Below are positions 1-6,062 of a DNA stretch of 6,709 nucleotides, piece after piece. Within the stretch, counting starts at the first letter, position 1. The number at the start of each line of letters is the position of its first letter. Source of the DNA: Caryophanales bacterium UBA3210 (GTDB lineage: Bacteria > Bacillota_I > Bacilli_A > RFN20 > CAG-449); NCBI GenBank assembly GCA_002363635.1, contig DEWM01000101.1:1-6709 (forward strand). Reading direction: 5' to 3'. A program made the position numbers and the translations under genes. The notes under the pieces are model-generated. The model did not search any database. It saw nothing but the letters and a program-made list of their open reading frames with translations, and was not told the origin of the DNA.

Positions 1-1459
1 CAGAGACTTTCTTCCATCTAAAGCCGTTAGGAGCTTCGTGAACATTGAGTAGATAAGAGATACCATGTCCTGTTCCACATTTATAATCAGTTAAAGCGTC
101 CCATACAGGTCCTCTTGCAAGAATGTCTAAGTTTTGACCATTGCAACCTTCCATAAATGTTGCTTCGGATAAATTTAACATTGATTGTAAAATTACAGTA
201 AACCAATGTTTTTCTTCTTGTGTGATATCACCTAAAACAAATGTTCTAGTTATATCGGTAGTACCTTCATAGTAGTGTCCTCCAGAGTCGACAAGTAAAA
301 AACCTTTTGGTTTTAATTCTACTTCATTAACTCTACTAGCAGAATAATGCATCATTGCAGCGTTTGCACCATATGCGCAGATTGTGCCAAATGATGGTTC
401 AATATAGTTTTCTTGTTGTTCTCTTAGTCTATATAAATAATCTTCTGCAGAGACTTCTGTCATTCTTTCTTTACCAATATTATTCTTTAACCAATACATG
501 AATTTAGTTAAGGCTACACCATCTTTGATGTGAGCAAGTTTTAAATTCTTGATTTCAGTCTTATTCTTTATCGATTTCATAAGAACGGTTGGAGATGAAA
601 CGTTAACAGATTTCGCGGAAAGATGCATGTAAAGAGAATAATTTACTTTGTTTTCATCGAGTAAAACTTTACCAGATAGTCTTTCCATTTTTTGCTCTAA
701 TTTATTGTAATCTCTAATATGAACGTTGTTTTCTTTTAAGTATGATCTTACTTCATCGGTTAATTTACTTTCATCAATGTAGAGATTTGTCTTGCTTGAT
801 TCAATTAATAGATATGATAAGAAAACTGGGTTAGAAGGAATATCATTCGCACGTAAATTTAAGACCCAAGCGATATCGTCGAGAGTAGTAATTACATGAG
901 TTTGACAATGATTTTCTCTCATGATTTTTTTGATACGTTTAATTTTTGAAGCAGTAGTTTCACCTGCATATTTTGTAGAATCTAAAATCCATAATTTTGA
1001 TTTTGGTAAGCTTGGTCTATCTTTCCAAACATCATTTACAAAGTCACAATCGATTAATTGTCCTTTGTTTTTTCTTGCCATTTCAGCATATTTTTTACCT
1101 TCAGTAATTGAGATACATTTAGCGTTAACTCCGATAGATTCGCCTGTTTTTAATGATTTAACAATTAATTCATCTAATGTAGGTGCACCAATATCACCTT
1201 GCTTGATTAATTCAATGCAAGTTCCTTCAATTTGCTTAGCAGCTTGAATCCAGTATCTACCATCTGCGAATAAATAAGCGTGTTCTTTTGTAATGAGAAC
1301 AACACCTGCTGAACCAGTAAATCCACTGATGAAGACTCTTTCTTTAAAATAATCACAGACATATTCTGATGCGTGATAATCACTAGTTGGGATAATATAG
1401 GCTCCAATGTTTGTCTTAATAAGTTTATTTTGTATTATTTTGATGTTTTCATTGATCAT
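1..1459 (-). CDS. pepP: Xaa-Pro aminopeptidase (aminopeptidase P, M24 family), C-terminus cut by window edge
   Basis: My reverse-strand translation gives 486 residues from ATG at 1459-1457, open to the left edge. The start is set by AGGAGG (1470-1465) five bases upstream. The family is a cytosolic metallo-exopeptidase that removes the N-terminal residue from peptides whose second residue is proline, so it probably serves peptide turnover. The architecture matches the long, three-domain form: a creatinase-like N-domain (about 1-130, with SGFTGSAG at 45-52 and DGRYW at 66-70), a second creatinase-like domain (about 150-310) and the pita-bread M24 domain from about 315. Visible active-site residues are His371 (AAMMHY), metal ligands Asp391 (LLVDSGG) and Asp402 (EGTTDITRTF), His465 (GTGHG) and His474 (NVHEAP). 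The His-to-Asp spacing of 20 equals that of human APP1. The two glutamate ligands and roughly 110 residues should lie beyond the edge. The gene is transcribed divergently from rex and is probably not functionally tied to it. Family assignment is secure; the symbol is generic. Confidence 0.93.
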   Translation of the reverse strand, partial: MINENIKIIQNKLIKTNIGAYIIPTSDYHASEYVCDYFKERVFISGFTGSAGVVLITKEHAYLFADGRYWIQAAKQIEGTCIELIKQGDIGAPTLDELIVKSLKTGESIGVNAKCISITEGKKYAEMARKNKGQLIDCDFVNDVWKDRPSLPKSKLWILDSTKYAGETTASKIKRIKKIMRENHCQTHVITTLDDIAWVLNLRANDIPSNPVFLSYLLIESSKTNLYIDESKLTDEVRSYLKENNVHIRDYNKLEQKMERLSGKVLLDENKVNYSLYMHLSAKSVNVSSPTVLMKSIKNKTEIKNLKLAHIKDGVALTKFMYWLKNNIGKERMTEVSAEDYLYRLREQQENYIEPSFGTICAYGANAAMMHYSASRVNEVELKPKGFLLVDSGGHYYEGTTDITRTFVLGDITQEEKHWFTVILQSMLNLSEATFMEGCNGQNLDILARGPVWDALTDYKCGTGHGISYLLNVHEAPNGFRWKKVS

Positions 1460-1496
1460 AAGTGCCTCCTATTATTAATAAATAATATACAAATTA

Positions 1497-1502
1497 ATTA
1501 TA
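1497..1502 (-). promoter_or_regulatory. Possible -10 element for the aminopeptidase gene
   Basis: The minus strand reads TATAAT here, 38 bp upstream of the aminopeptidase ATG. At 17-bp spacing the -35 position is TATTTA, a poor match, and there is no TG extension. The surrounding stretch 1471-1525 contains only two G/C bases, so a chance TATAAT is likely. This is the best candidate seen, but a weak one. Confidence 0.3.
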
Positions 1503-1546
1503 ATACTTTATTATTATTTTAAATAGGCTTAAATACACCGATTGAG

Positions 1547-1567
1547 AGAGATTTTAAATTTATCTCT
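1547..1567. repeat. Short inverted repeat in the divergent intergenic region
   Basis: AGAGAT (1547-1552) and ATCTCT (1562-1567) form perfect 6-bp arms around the nine A/T bases TTTAAATTT. There is no T-run, so it is not a terminator. It ends immediately before the cre-like site at 1568. It could be an operator or simple AT-rich coincidence. Confidence 0.3.
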
Positions 1568-1581
1568 TGAAACCGGTTACA
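1568..1581. promoter_or_regulatory. Candidate CcpA cre site (catabolite control)
   Basis: TGAAACCGGTTACA fits the Bacillus cre consensus TGWAANCGNTNWCA at every defined position, with the palindromic core AACCGGTT. It lies just upstream of the predicted -35 of the rex promoter, centred about 47 bp before the inferred start of transcription. In known cre sites, positions upstream of the promoter are often activating (as at ackA or pta), while sites over or downstream of it repress. CcpA control of a rex-adhE unit would be sensible in a sugar fermenter. Another LacI-family protein with a central CG site is the main alternative. No ccpA gene is visible in the window. Confidence 0.62.
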
Positions 1582-1586
1582 GTCTA

Positions 1587-1615
1587 TTGAACATAACCAT
1601 GTGTTTCGATAAAAT
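1587..1615 (+). promoter_or_regulatory. Sigma-A promoter of the rex-adhE unit
   Basis: TTGAAC (1587-1592) and TAAAAT (1610-1615) are separated by exactly 17 bp, each matching the vegetative consensus at most positions. Transcription should start near 1622, giving a rex leader of about 48 nt. The cre-like site is just upstream, and the palindrome at 1606-1623 covers the -10 and the probable start point. Confidence 0.68.
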
Positions 1616-1623
1616 AATATCGA
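1606..1623. promoter_or_regulatory. 18-bp palindrome over the -10: candidate Rex operator
   Basis: TCGATAAAATAATATCGA has perfect 6-bp arms (TCGATA/TATCGA) around AAATAA. Its 18-bp length and half-site plus 4-bp spacer plus half-site geometry match Rex operators, whose usual form in Bacillota is TTGTTAA or TTGTGAA around four bases. The half-site here, TCGATAA, differs at two positions from TTGTTAA. Its place over the -10 and start point is typical for a repressor, and the first gene downstream encodes Rex, which commonly regulates itself. Assigning it to Rex is inference. Confidence 0.45.
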
Positions 1624-1647
1624 TAACTATTTATTGATAACAAAATA
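1606..1647 (+). repeat. Three tandem 14-bp repeats beginning TYGATAA
   Basis: The units are 1606-1619, 1620-1633 and 1634-1647, starting TCGATAA, TCGATAA and TTGATAA. The remaining seven bases of each unit are mostly A/T and end in TA. The array runs from the -10 element into the rex leader and stops just before the Shine-Dalgarno region. It may be an array of half-sites for a regulator, perhaps Rex itself. Confidence 0.5.
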
Positions 1648-1651
1648 GTTA
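1624..1651. repeat. 28-bp inverted repeat in the rex leader
   Basis: TAACTATTT (1624-1632) and AAATAGTTA (1643-1651) are perfect 9-bp arms around a 10-nt spacer. As RNA this would be a weak, A/U-rich hairpin ending immediately before the GGAGAGAGAGG purine stretch that serves as ribosome binding site. As DNA it could be a second operator downstream of the start point. It lacks a T-run and is not a terminator. Confidence 0.4.
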
Positions 1652-1669
1652 GGAGAGAGAGGTTAAATT

Positions 1670-2296
1670 ATGAGTGATTATATTTCATCAAATACAATGA
1701 AAAGATTACCATTCTATCTTGAATATTTACTCAAGATCAGAGATGAAGGTATTGTTAACGTATCTTCTAAAGCTATCGCGGTCGCTTTGAATCTTGGCGA
1801 AGTTCAAGTTAGAAAAGATTTAGCATCTATTTCTAAGAATGGACGTCCAAAGATCGGCTACGAAATTAATTCTTTAATCGGTGACTTACAAAAGTTCCTC
1901 GGTTACAAAGATTTAACTGATGCAGTTATCTTTGGTGCAGGTAAACTTGGTACAGCTTTACTTGATTACAACGGCTTTGAAGAATGTGGATTAAATGTTT
2001 TAATGGCATTTGATTCAAATCCAAAGAAAGCGGGTAAATCGGATTCCGGAAAGCCTATTTACACACTTGATGAACTACCAATGATTGCTAAGTCAATGAA
2101 TATTTCAATTGCTATCATTGCAGTTCCTGCTCAACATGCTCAAGAAGTATGTGATATAATCGTCGAAAATGGTATTAAAGCAATTCTAAACTTTGCTCCA
2201 GTTCATTTAGATGCACCAAAAGACGTCATAATTAAAAATGAAAATTTAGCTTATTCGCTCGCATTGTTATCTATTGAGTTAAAAGCTAAAAAATAA
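1670..2296 (+). CDS. rex: Redox-sensing transcriptional repressor Rex
   Basis: The protein has 208 residues, the usual Rex length. Rex is a cytosolic homodimer that binds operators when NAD+ is high and lets go when NADH rises, derepressing fermentative genes. The N-terminal winged helix-turn-helix spans about residues 10-75, with the hallmark KRLPFYLEYL (11-20), VSSKAIAVALNL (31-42) and the recognition region VQVRKDLA (45-52). A Rossmann fold follows, with the dinucleotide motif GAGKLG (89-94), FDSNP (114-118), AVPAQHAQ (151-158) and NFAPVHL (174-180); the C-terminal helix would be the domain-swapped dimer helix. The ATG follows a purine-rich site, GAGAGG (1657-1662), at 7 nt. adhE, a classic Rex target, begins 31 bp downstream with no terminator between, so the two are probably cotranscribed and rex self-regulated through the palindromes upstream. 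Confidence 0.95.
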   Translation: MSDYISSNTMKRLPFYLEYLLKIRDEGIVNVSSKAIAVALNLGEVQVRKDLASISKNGRPKIGYEINSLIGDLQKFLGYKDLTDAVIFGAGKLGTALLDYNGFEECGLNVLMAFDSNPKKAGKSDSGKPIYTLDELPMIAKSMNISIAIIAVPAQHAQEVCDIIVENGIKAILNFAPVHLDAPKDVIIKNENLAYSLALLSIELKAKK

Positions 2297-2327
2297 AAGT
2301 TATTAAAAACTAACGGGAGAAAAACAC

Positions 2328-4952
2328 ATGGGAAAACAAGTTATCGATAGCGTTGAAAAGTTAGAAGAAGCTATCAAAAGAGTTAAAGAAGCTCAAGCAA
2401 TTTTTGCTACTTATTCACAAGAACAAGTAGACAAGATTTTCTTAGCAGCTGCAACTGCTGCTAATGAAGCTAGAATTCCTCTAGCAAAACTTGCAGTTGA
2501 AGAAACTGGCATGGGGGTTGTTGAAGATAAGGTTATTAAGAACCACTTCGCATCAGAATATATCTACAACAAATATAGATATACAAAGACATGCGGTGTC
2601 TTAGAAGAAGACAAAGAGTATGGTATTAAGAAAATTGCTGAACCTATTGGTGTAGTTGGTGCAGTTATTCCAACAACTAACCCAACTTCTACAGCAATCT
2701 TCAAAACATTAGTTTGTTTAAAGACAAGAAATGGTATCATCATTTCACCTCATCCTAGAGCAAAGAAATCAACAACAGAAGCAGCTAGAATTGTCTTAGA
2801 AGCAGCAGTTAAAGCTGGTGCTCCAGAAGGCATTATTGATTGGATTGACGTTCCTTCACTTGAAATGACAAATTTACTTATGAAGGAAGCAGATATCATT
2901 TTAGCTACTGGTGGACCTGGTATGGTTCACGCTGCTTATTCATCAGGTAAACCAGCACTTGGTGTTGGTGCAGGTAATACTCCTGCTATCATTGATGATT
3001 CAGCAGATATTGTTTTAGCAGTTAACTCTATCATCCATTCAAAAACATTTGATAATGGTATGATTTGTGCTTCTGAACAATCAACAATTGTTTTAGACAA
3101 AGTATATGCAGCAGTCAAAAAAGAATTTAAAGCAAGAGGCTGCTACTTCTTAAACGAAGAAGAAAAAGAAAAAGTAAGAAAAACTATCCTCATTAATGGC
3201 GGTTTAAACGCAAAGATTGTTGGCCAAAAGGCTTACACAATTGCTAAACTTGCAGGCGTAGAAGTCCCAGAAACTACAAAGATCTTAATTGGTGAAGTTG
3301 ATTCAGTTGAATTAAGCGAAGAATTCGCACACGAAAAATTATCACCAGTTCTTGCTATGTATAAAGCAAAAGACTTTGAAGAAGCTGTTTCAAAAGCTGA
3401 AAGATTAATTGCAGATGGTGGTTATGGCCATACTTCTTCTTTATATATCAATGTCTTAACTGGACAAGATAAGATTGCTGTTTTCCAGGAAAAGATGAAA
3501 ACTTGCCGTATTTTAATTAATACTCCTTCTTCACAAGGCGGTATTGGTGATTTATACAACTTTAAACTTACACCTTCATTAACACTTGGTTGTGGTTCTT
3601 GGGGAGGTAACTCTGTAAGTGAAAACGTTGGCATTAAGCATTTATTAAACATCAAAACTGTTGCTGAAAGGAGAGAAAATATGCTTTGGTTTAAAGCACC
3701 TCAGAAGGTTTACCTCAAAAAGGGTTGTATCCCTGTTGCATTAGAAGAATTAAAATACGAATTAGGCAAAAAGAGAGCATTTATTGTTACTGATAACTTC
3801 TTATATCATCATGGTGCTCTTGATCCAATTACAAAGAAATTACAAGAACTTGGTATTGAATATACATGTTTCTATGATGTAGAACCAGATCCATCTCTTG
3901 AATCCGCTCAAAAGGGTGCAGCATTAATGACTACATTCCAACCAGATTGCATTATCGCAGTTGGTGGTGGCTCTGCTATGGACGCTGGTAAAATTATGTG
4001 GGTTTTATATGAACACCCAGAAGCAGATTTCAAAGATATGTCTATGAGATTCTGTGATATTAGAAAGAGAATTTACCAATTCCCTAAAATGGGTGAAAAA
4101 GCATACTTCATTGCTATTCCTACTTCATCAGGTACAGGTTCAGAAGTTACACCATTCGCTGTTATTTCAGAAGGTACACATAAATATCCTTTAGCAGACT
4201 ATCAATTATTACCAAATATGGCAATTGTTGATGCAGACATGATGATGACTGCTCCTAAAGGTTTAACAGCAGCTTCTGGTATTGATGCTATTTCACATAA
4301 CTTGGAAGCTTTAGTTTCTGTTATGTCTACAGAATTTACAGATGGTTTAGCGATTGAATCATTAAGAACAATCTTTGATTATTTACCAAAGTGTTATGAC
4401 AATGGCTTAACAGATGCATTTGCTAGAGAAAGAATGGCTAATGCTGCTACTATGGCAGGTATGGCATTCGCTAATGCATTCCTTGGTATTGTCCACTCAC
4501 TCGCACATAAACTTGGTGCATATCACCACTTACCACACGGTTTCTGCTGTGGCTTAGTCTTACCTTACGTAATGCGTTTCAATGCATGCAGTGTTCCTAC
4601 AAAGATGGGTACATTCCCACAGTATGACCACCCACGTACACTTGAAAAATATGCTTCAGTTGCTAGAGCATTAGGCTTAGGTGGCAAGAATGATGAAGAA
4701 TCATTTGAAAACTTACTTGCTAAAGTAAAAGAAATTGAAGCATACGTTGGTATGAAACCAACTATTAAAGATTACGGAATCTCTGAAGAAGACTTCCTTG
4801 CAACACTTGATCAAATGAGTGAAGATGCATTCGATGATCAGTGTACAGGTGCTAACCCAAGATATCCTTTAATTTCAGAAATGAAAGAACTCTATAAGAT
4901 GGCATATTATGGTGAAGACTATAAGAACCACGATCCAAAGAAAATTTGGTAA
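2328..4952 (+). CDS. adhE: Bifunctional aldehyde-alcohol dehydrogenase AdhE
   Basis: AdhE reduces acetyl-CoA to acetaldehyde and then to ethanol, using two NADH, and regenerates NAD+ in fermentation. At 874 residues it is full length. The CoA-acylating aldehyde dehydrogenase domain covers about 1-440, with the catalytic cysteine Cys247 in FDNGMICASEQS and GVGAGNTPA at 212-220. After the linker (about 441-455) comes an iron-dependent alcohol dehydrogenase, with GGGSAMDAGK at 546-555 for NAD and iron ligands Asp653, His657 (GIDAISHNLEA), His723 (IVHSLAHKLG) and His737 (HLPHG). These ligand numbers equal those I recall for E. coli AdhE. Phe670, also recalled as the residue at that position in the E. 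coli spirosome interface, is present, so filaments are expected. The ATG follows GGGAG (2315-2319) at 8 nt. It lies downstream of rex and upstream of a kinase gene, without terminators. A strong internal ribosome site lies in the linker (separate entry). Confidence 0.97.
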   Translation: MGKQVIDSVEKLEEAIKRVKEAQAIFATYSQEQVDKIFLAAATAANEARIPLAKLAVEETGMGVVEDKVIKNHFASEYIYNKYRYTKTCGVLEEDKEYGIKKIAEPIGVVGAVIPTTNPTSTAIFKTLVCLKTRNGIIISPHPRAKKSTTEAARIVLEAAVKAGAPEGIIDWIDVPSLEMTNLLMKEADIILATGGPGMVHAAYSSGKPALGVGAGNTPAIIDDSADIVLAVNSIIHSKTFDNGMICASEQSTIVLDKVYAAVKKEFKARGCYFLNEEEKEKVRKTILINGGLNAKIVGQKAYTIAKLAGVEVPETTKILIGEVDSVELSEEFAHEKLSPVLAMYKAKDFEEAVSKAERLIADGGYGHTSSLYINVLTGQDKIAVFQEKMKTCRILINTPSSQGGIGDLYNFKLTPSLTLGCGSWGGNSVSENVGIKHLLNIKTVAERRENMLWFKAPQKVYLKKGCIPVALEELKYELGKKRAFIVTDNFLYHHGALDPITKKLQELGIEYTCFYDVEPDPSLESAQKGAALMTTFQPDCIIAVGGGSAMDAGKIMWVLYEHPEADFKDMSMRFCDIRKRIYQFPKMGEKAYFIAIPTSSGTGSEVTPFAVISEGTHKYPLADYQLLPNMAIVDADMMMTAPKGLTAASGIDAISHNLEALVSVMSTEFTDGLAIESLRTIFDYLPKCYDNGLTDAFARERMANAATMAGMAFANAFLGIVHSLAHKLGAYHHLPHGFCCGLVLPYVMRFNACSVPTKMGTFPQYDHPRTLEKYASVARALGLGGKNDEESFENLLAKVKEIEAYVGMKPTIKDYGISEEDFLATLDQMSEDAFDDQCTGANPRYPLISEMKELYKMAYYGEDYKNHDPKKIW
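3667..3683 (+). promoter_or_regulatory. Internal Shine-Dalgarno and ATG at the AdhE domain linker
   Basis: AAAGGAG (3667-3673) is followed after 7 nt by ATG (3681-3683), in frame as Met452 of AdhE. This is as good as or better than the gene's own start signal. Translation from here would give 423 residues (452-874), the whole iron alcohol dehydrogenase domain without the aldehyde dehydrogenase. The signal is partly made by Arg448 = AGG, the only AGG among the 23 arginines of adhE (19 are AGA, three CGT). Whether it is used cannot be seen from sequence. Confidence 0.4.
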
Positions 4953-4955
4953 TAG

Positions 4956-4964
4956 TGTTATAAT
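4956..4964 (+). promoter_or_regulatory. Extended -10 promoter between adhE and the kinase gene
   Basis: TGTTATAAT is a perfect extended -10 (TGnTATAAT) lying wholly in the 34-bp gap after the adhE stop. At 17-bp spacing the -35 would be CAAAGA, which is poor, but extended -10 promoters can work without a -35. Transcription would start near 4971, giving a very short leader that begins at the GGGAG ribosome site (4973-4977). The kinase could thus be made independently of adhE as well as by readthrough. Confidence 0.45.
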
Positions 4965-4986
4965 ATAAATAAGGGAGAAATAAATT

Positions 4987-5745
4987 ATGACAGAAAAGAA
5001 AGTTCTTGCAGAAAGAAATACTAAAATTATTTATCGTGAAGGCGATAAAGTAATTAAGACATTCAATGACCAATATACAAAGGCTGAAGTTTTAAATGAA
5101 GCTTTAAATGCTTCAAGAGTTGAAGAATCAACAAACCTTAATGTTCCAAAGATTTTAGGTGTTAATACTATTGATGGTAAATGGTCAATTACATCTACAT
5201 ATATCGAAGGCAAATCTTTAGCAGATTTAATTAAAGAAAATCCAAATAAAGTTGATGCTTATTTAGATTTACTTGTTGATTTACAACTTAAAGTTCAATC
5301 TTGCAGAGTTCCTCTTTTAACTAACTTAAGAGATAAATTCAATAGAAAGATTGATGAATGCAATTTAGACCCAGTAGTCAAATATGACTTACATACACGT
5401 ATTGAAGGTGCTCCAAAACATAATAAATTATGTCATGGTGACTTTAGACCTTCTAACGTTATCATTACTAGCGATGGTACTCCATATATCTTAGACTGGT
5501 CACATGCTACTCAAGGTAATGGCTCTGCTGATGCTGCTAGAACATATTTAGTCTTATGCTTATCACATGGTGAAGAATTCGCTAATAAGTATTTAGAGTT
5601 ATTTGTTAATAAATCAGGTATTGCAAAAGCTACTATCCAAAGATGGTTACCAGTAGTTGCAGCATCTCAAACAGTTAATAAGAAAGCTAGAAAAGAAGAA
5701 TTAGAATTCTTAATGAGATGGGTCAACGTTGTTGATTACGAATAA
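4987..5745 (+). CDS. APH/choline-kinase-like phosphotransferase, substrate unknown
   Basis: This 252-residue cytosolic protein has the eukaryotic-kinase-like fold of the phosphotransferase (APH) family, which moves phosphate from ATP to a small molecule. Visible landmarks are Lys24 in DKVIKTF as the likely ATP-binding lysine, Glu38 as a possible partner, a hinge near SITSTYIEGKSL (68-79), the catalytic loop LCHGDFRPSN (148-157) with Asp152 and Asn157, and the metal-binding Asp170 in YILDWSHATQGN. The following ADAARTYLVL (181-190) is typical of one uncharacterised bacterial subgroup; that subgroup, as I recall it, usually has HGDFHP where this protein has HGDFRP. The ATG is preceded by GGGAG (4973-4977) at 9 nt. 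It sits 34 bp after adhE and before a strong terminator, so it probably shares the rex-adhE transcript. Nothing indicates antibiotic resistance: the family label is fold-based, and choline, ethanolamine, a sugar or an amino acid are all possible substrates. Confidence 0.85.
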   Translation: MTEKKVLAERNTKIIYREGDKVIKTFNDQYTKAEVLNEALNASRVEESTNLNVPKILGVNTIDGKWSITSTYIEGKSLADLIKENPNKVDAYLDLLVDLQLKVQSCRVPLLTNLRDKFNRKIDECNLDPVVKYDLHTRIEGAPKHNKLCHGDFRPSNVIITSDGTPYILDWSHATQGNGSADAARTYLVLCLSHGEEFANKYLELFVNKSGIAKATIQRWLPVVAASQTVNKKARKEELEFLMRWVNVVDYE

Positions 5746-5756
5746 TAATTAATATA

Positions 5757-5783
5757 GGGCACTAGGTTACTAGTGCTCTTTTT
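5757..5783 (+). terminator. Intrinsic terminator of the rex-adhE-kinase unit
   Basis: GGGCACTAG (5757-5765) pairs with CTAGTGCTC (5770-5778), nine pairs including one G-U, around the loop GTTA, and is followed by five T (5779-5783). It begins 11 bp after the kinase stop codon. No other terminator is seen between rex and this point. Confidence 0.93.
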
Positions 5784-5862
5784 GAATATAAGAAATATTA
5801 TAAAATTAAACATTGTTGAAAAAAATGGAGAAGATATTGATTCTAGTGGAGGATTAACTCCT

Positions 5863-5967
5863 ATGGAATCTATGTTTCCAAATAGAAGAGTAATTCATGG
5901 AGTGTCTATATCCGAAGGTGATGAGTATTTATTCCCAAATATGATTTTTATGGATGAAATTTCATAA
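5863..5967 (+). CDS. Possible small protein or gene remnant, unrecognised
   Basis: From ATG 5863 the frame encodes 34 residues (MESMFPNRRVIHG to FMDEIS, ending TAA), preceded by GGAGG (5848-5852) at 10 nt. The frame is open further upstream to 5773, but that part runs into the preceding terminator and has no good start, so the longer version is unlikely as an intact gene. The upstream in-frame residues (about 5784-5862) look protein-like, which also allows a decayed fragment of a larger gene. There is no signal peptide, membrane segment or known motif. The region sits between two intrinsic terminators, hinting at a separate short transcript, but no convincing promoter was found. This entry also covers what can be said of 5784-6014, where I see nothing else. 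Confidence 0.25.
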   Translation: MESMFPNRRVIHGVSISEGDEYLFPNMIFMDEIS

Positions 5968-6014
5968 TTACATTTAAAAAAGATGTGGATAAATATAGTT
6001 TCTTATGATTCATT

Positions 6015-6045
6015 TGCTCTTTAGGTATTTAAAGAGCATCTTTTT
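6015..6045 (+). terminator. Second intrinsic terminator
   Basis: TGCTCTTTA (6015-6023) and TAAAGAGCA (6030-6038) are perfect 9-bp arms around GGTATT, followed by TC and then five T (6041-6045). There is no T-run on the minus strand, so it acts rightward. It lies only about 230 bp after the terminator of the kinase unit and ends whatever is transcribed between, or backs up the first one. Confidence 0.88.
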
Positions 6046-6056
6046 AATGATAAAAT
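6028..6056 (+). promoter_or_regulatory. Probable promoter of the XRE regulator gene
   Basis: TGATAAAAT (6048-6056) is an extended -10. At 17-bp spacing the -35 is TTTAAA (6028-6033), four of six matches, embedded in the descending arm of the terminator stem. Transcription would begin near 6063, giving a leader of about 94 nt. Confidence 0.42.
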
Positions 6057-6062
6057 TAGTTA

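Noticed and set aside
921..1247. 108-codon plus-strand open frame inside the aminopeptidase gene
   Set aside because: It is antisense to a clearly recognisable M24 peptidase, has no ribosome site of note and no recognisable domain.
1207..1407. 66-codon minus-strand frame near the start of the aminopeptidase gene
   Set aside because: It is out of frame with the real protein, which covers the same bases with a good start and conserved motifs.
2297..2327. Possible operator or terminator between rex and adhE (AGTT and AACT arms)
   Set aside because: The arms are only four bases, with no T-run; the gap is explained by the adhE ribosome site.
2936..3655. Two antisense frames within adhE
   Set aside because: They are shadows of the strongly conserved AdhE coding sequence, without start signals.
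4852..5213. Antisense frames across the adhE-kinase junction and the kinase start
   Set aside because: They overlap two well-supported genes and show no domain or ribosome site.
4987..5745. Aminoglycoside resistance gene
   Set aside because: Only the general APH fold and catalytic loop are shared. The context is a metabolic operon with native base composition and no mobile element, so a resistance role is not supported.
5773..5862. Longer 64-codon version of the small frame starting with GTG at 5773
   Set aside because: The start lies inside the descending arm of the intrinsic terminator and has no ribosome site.
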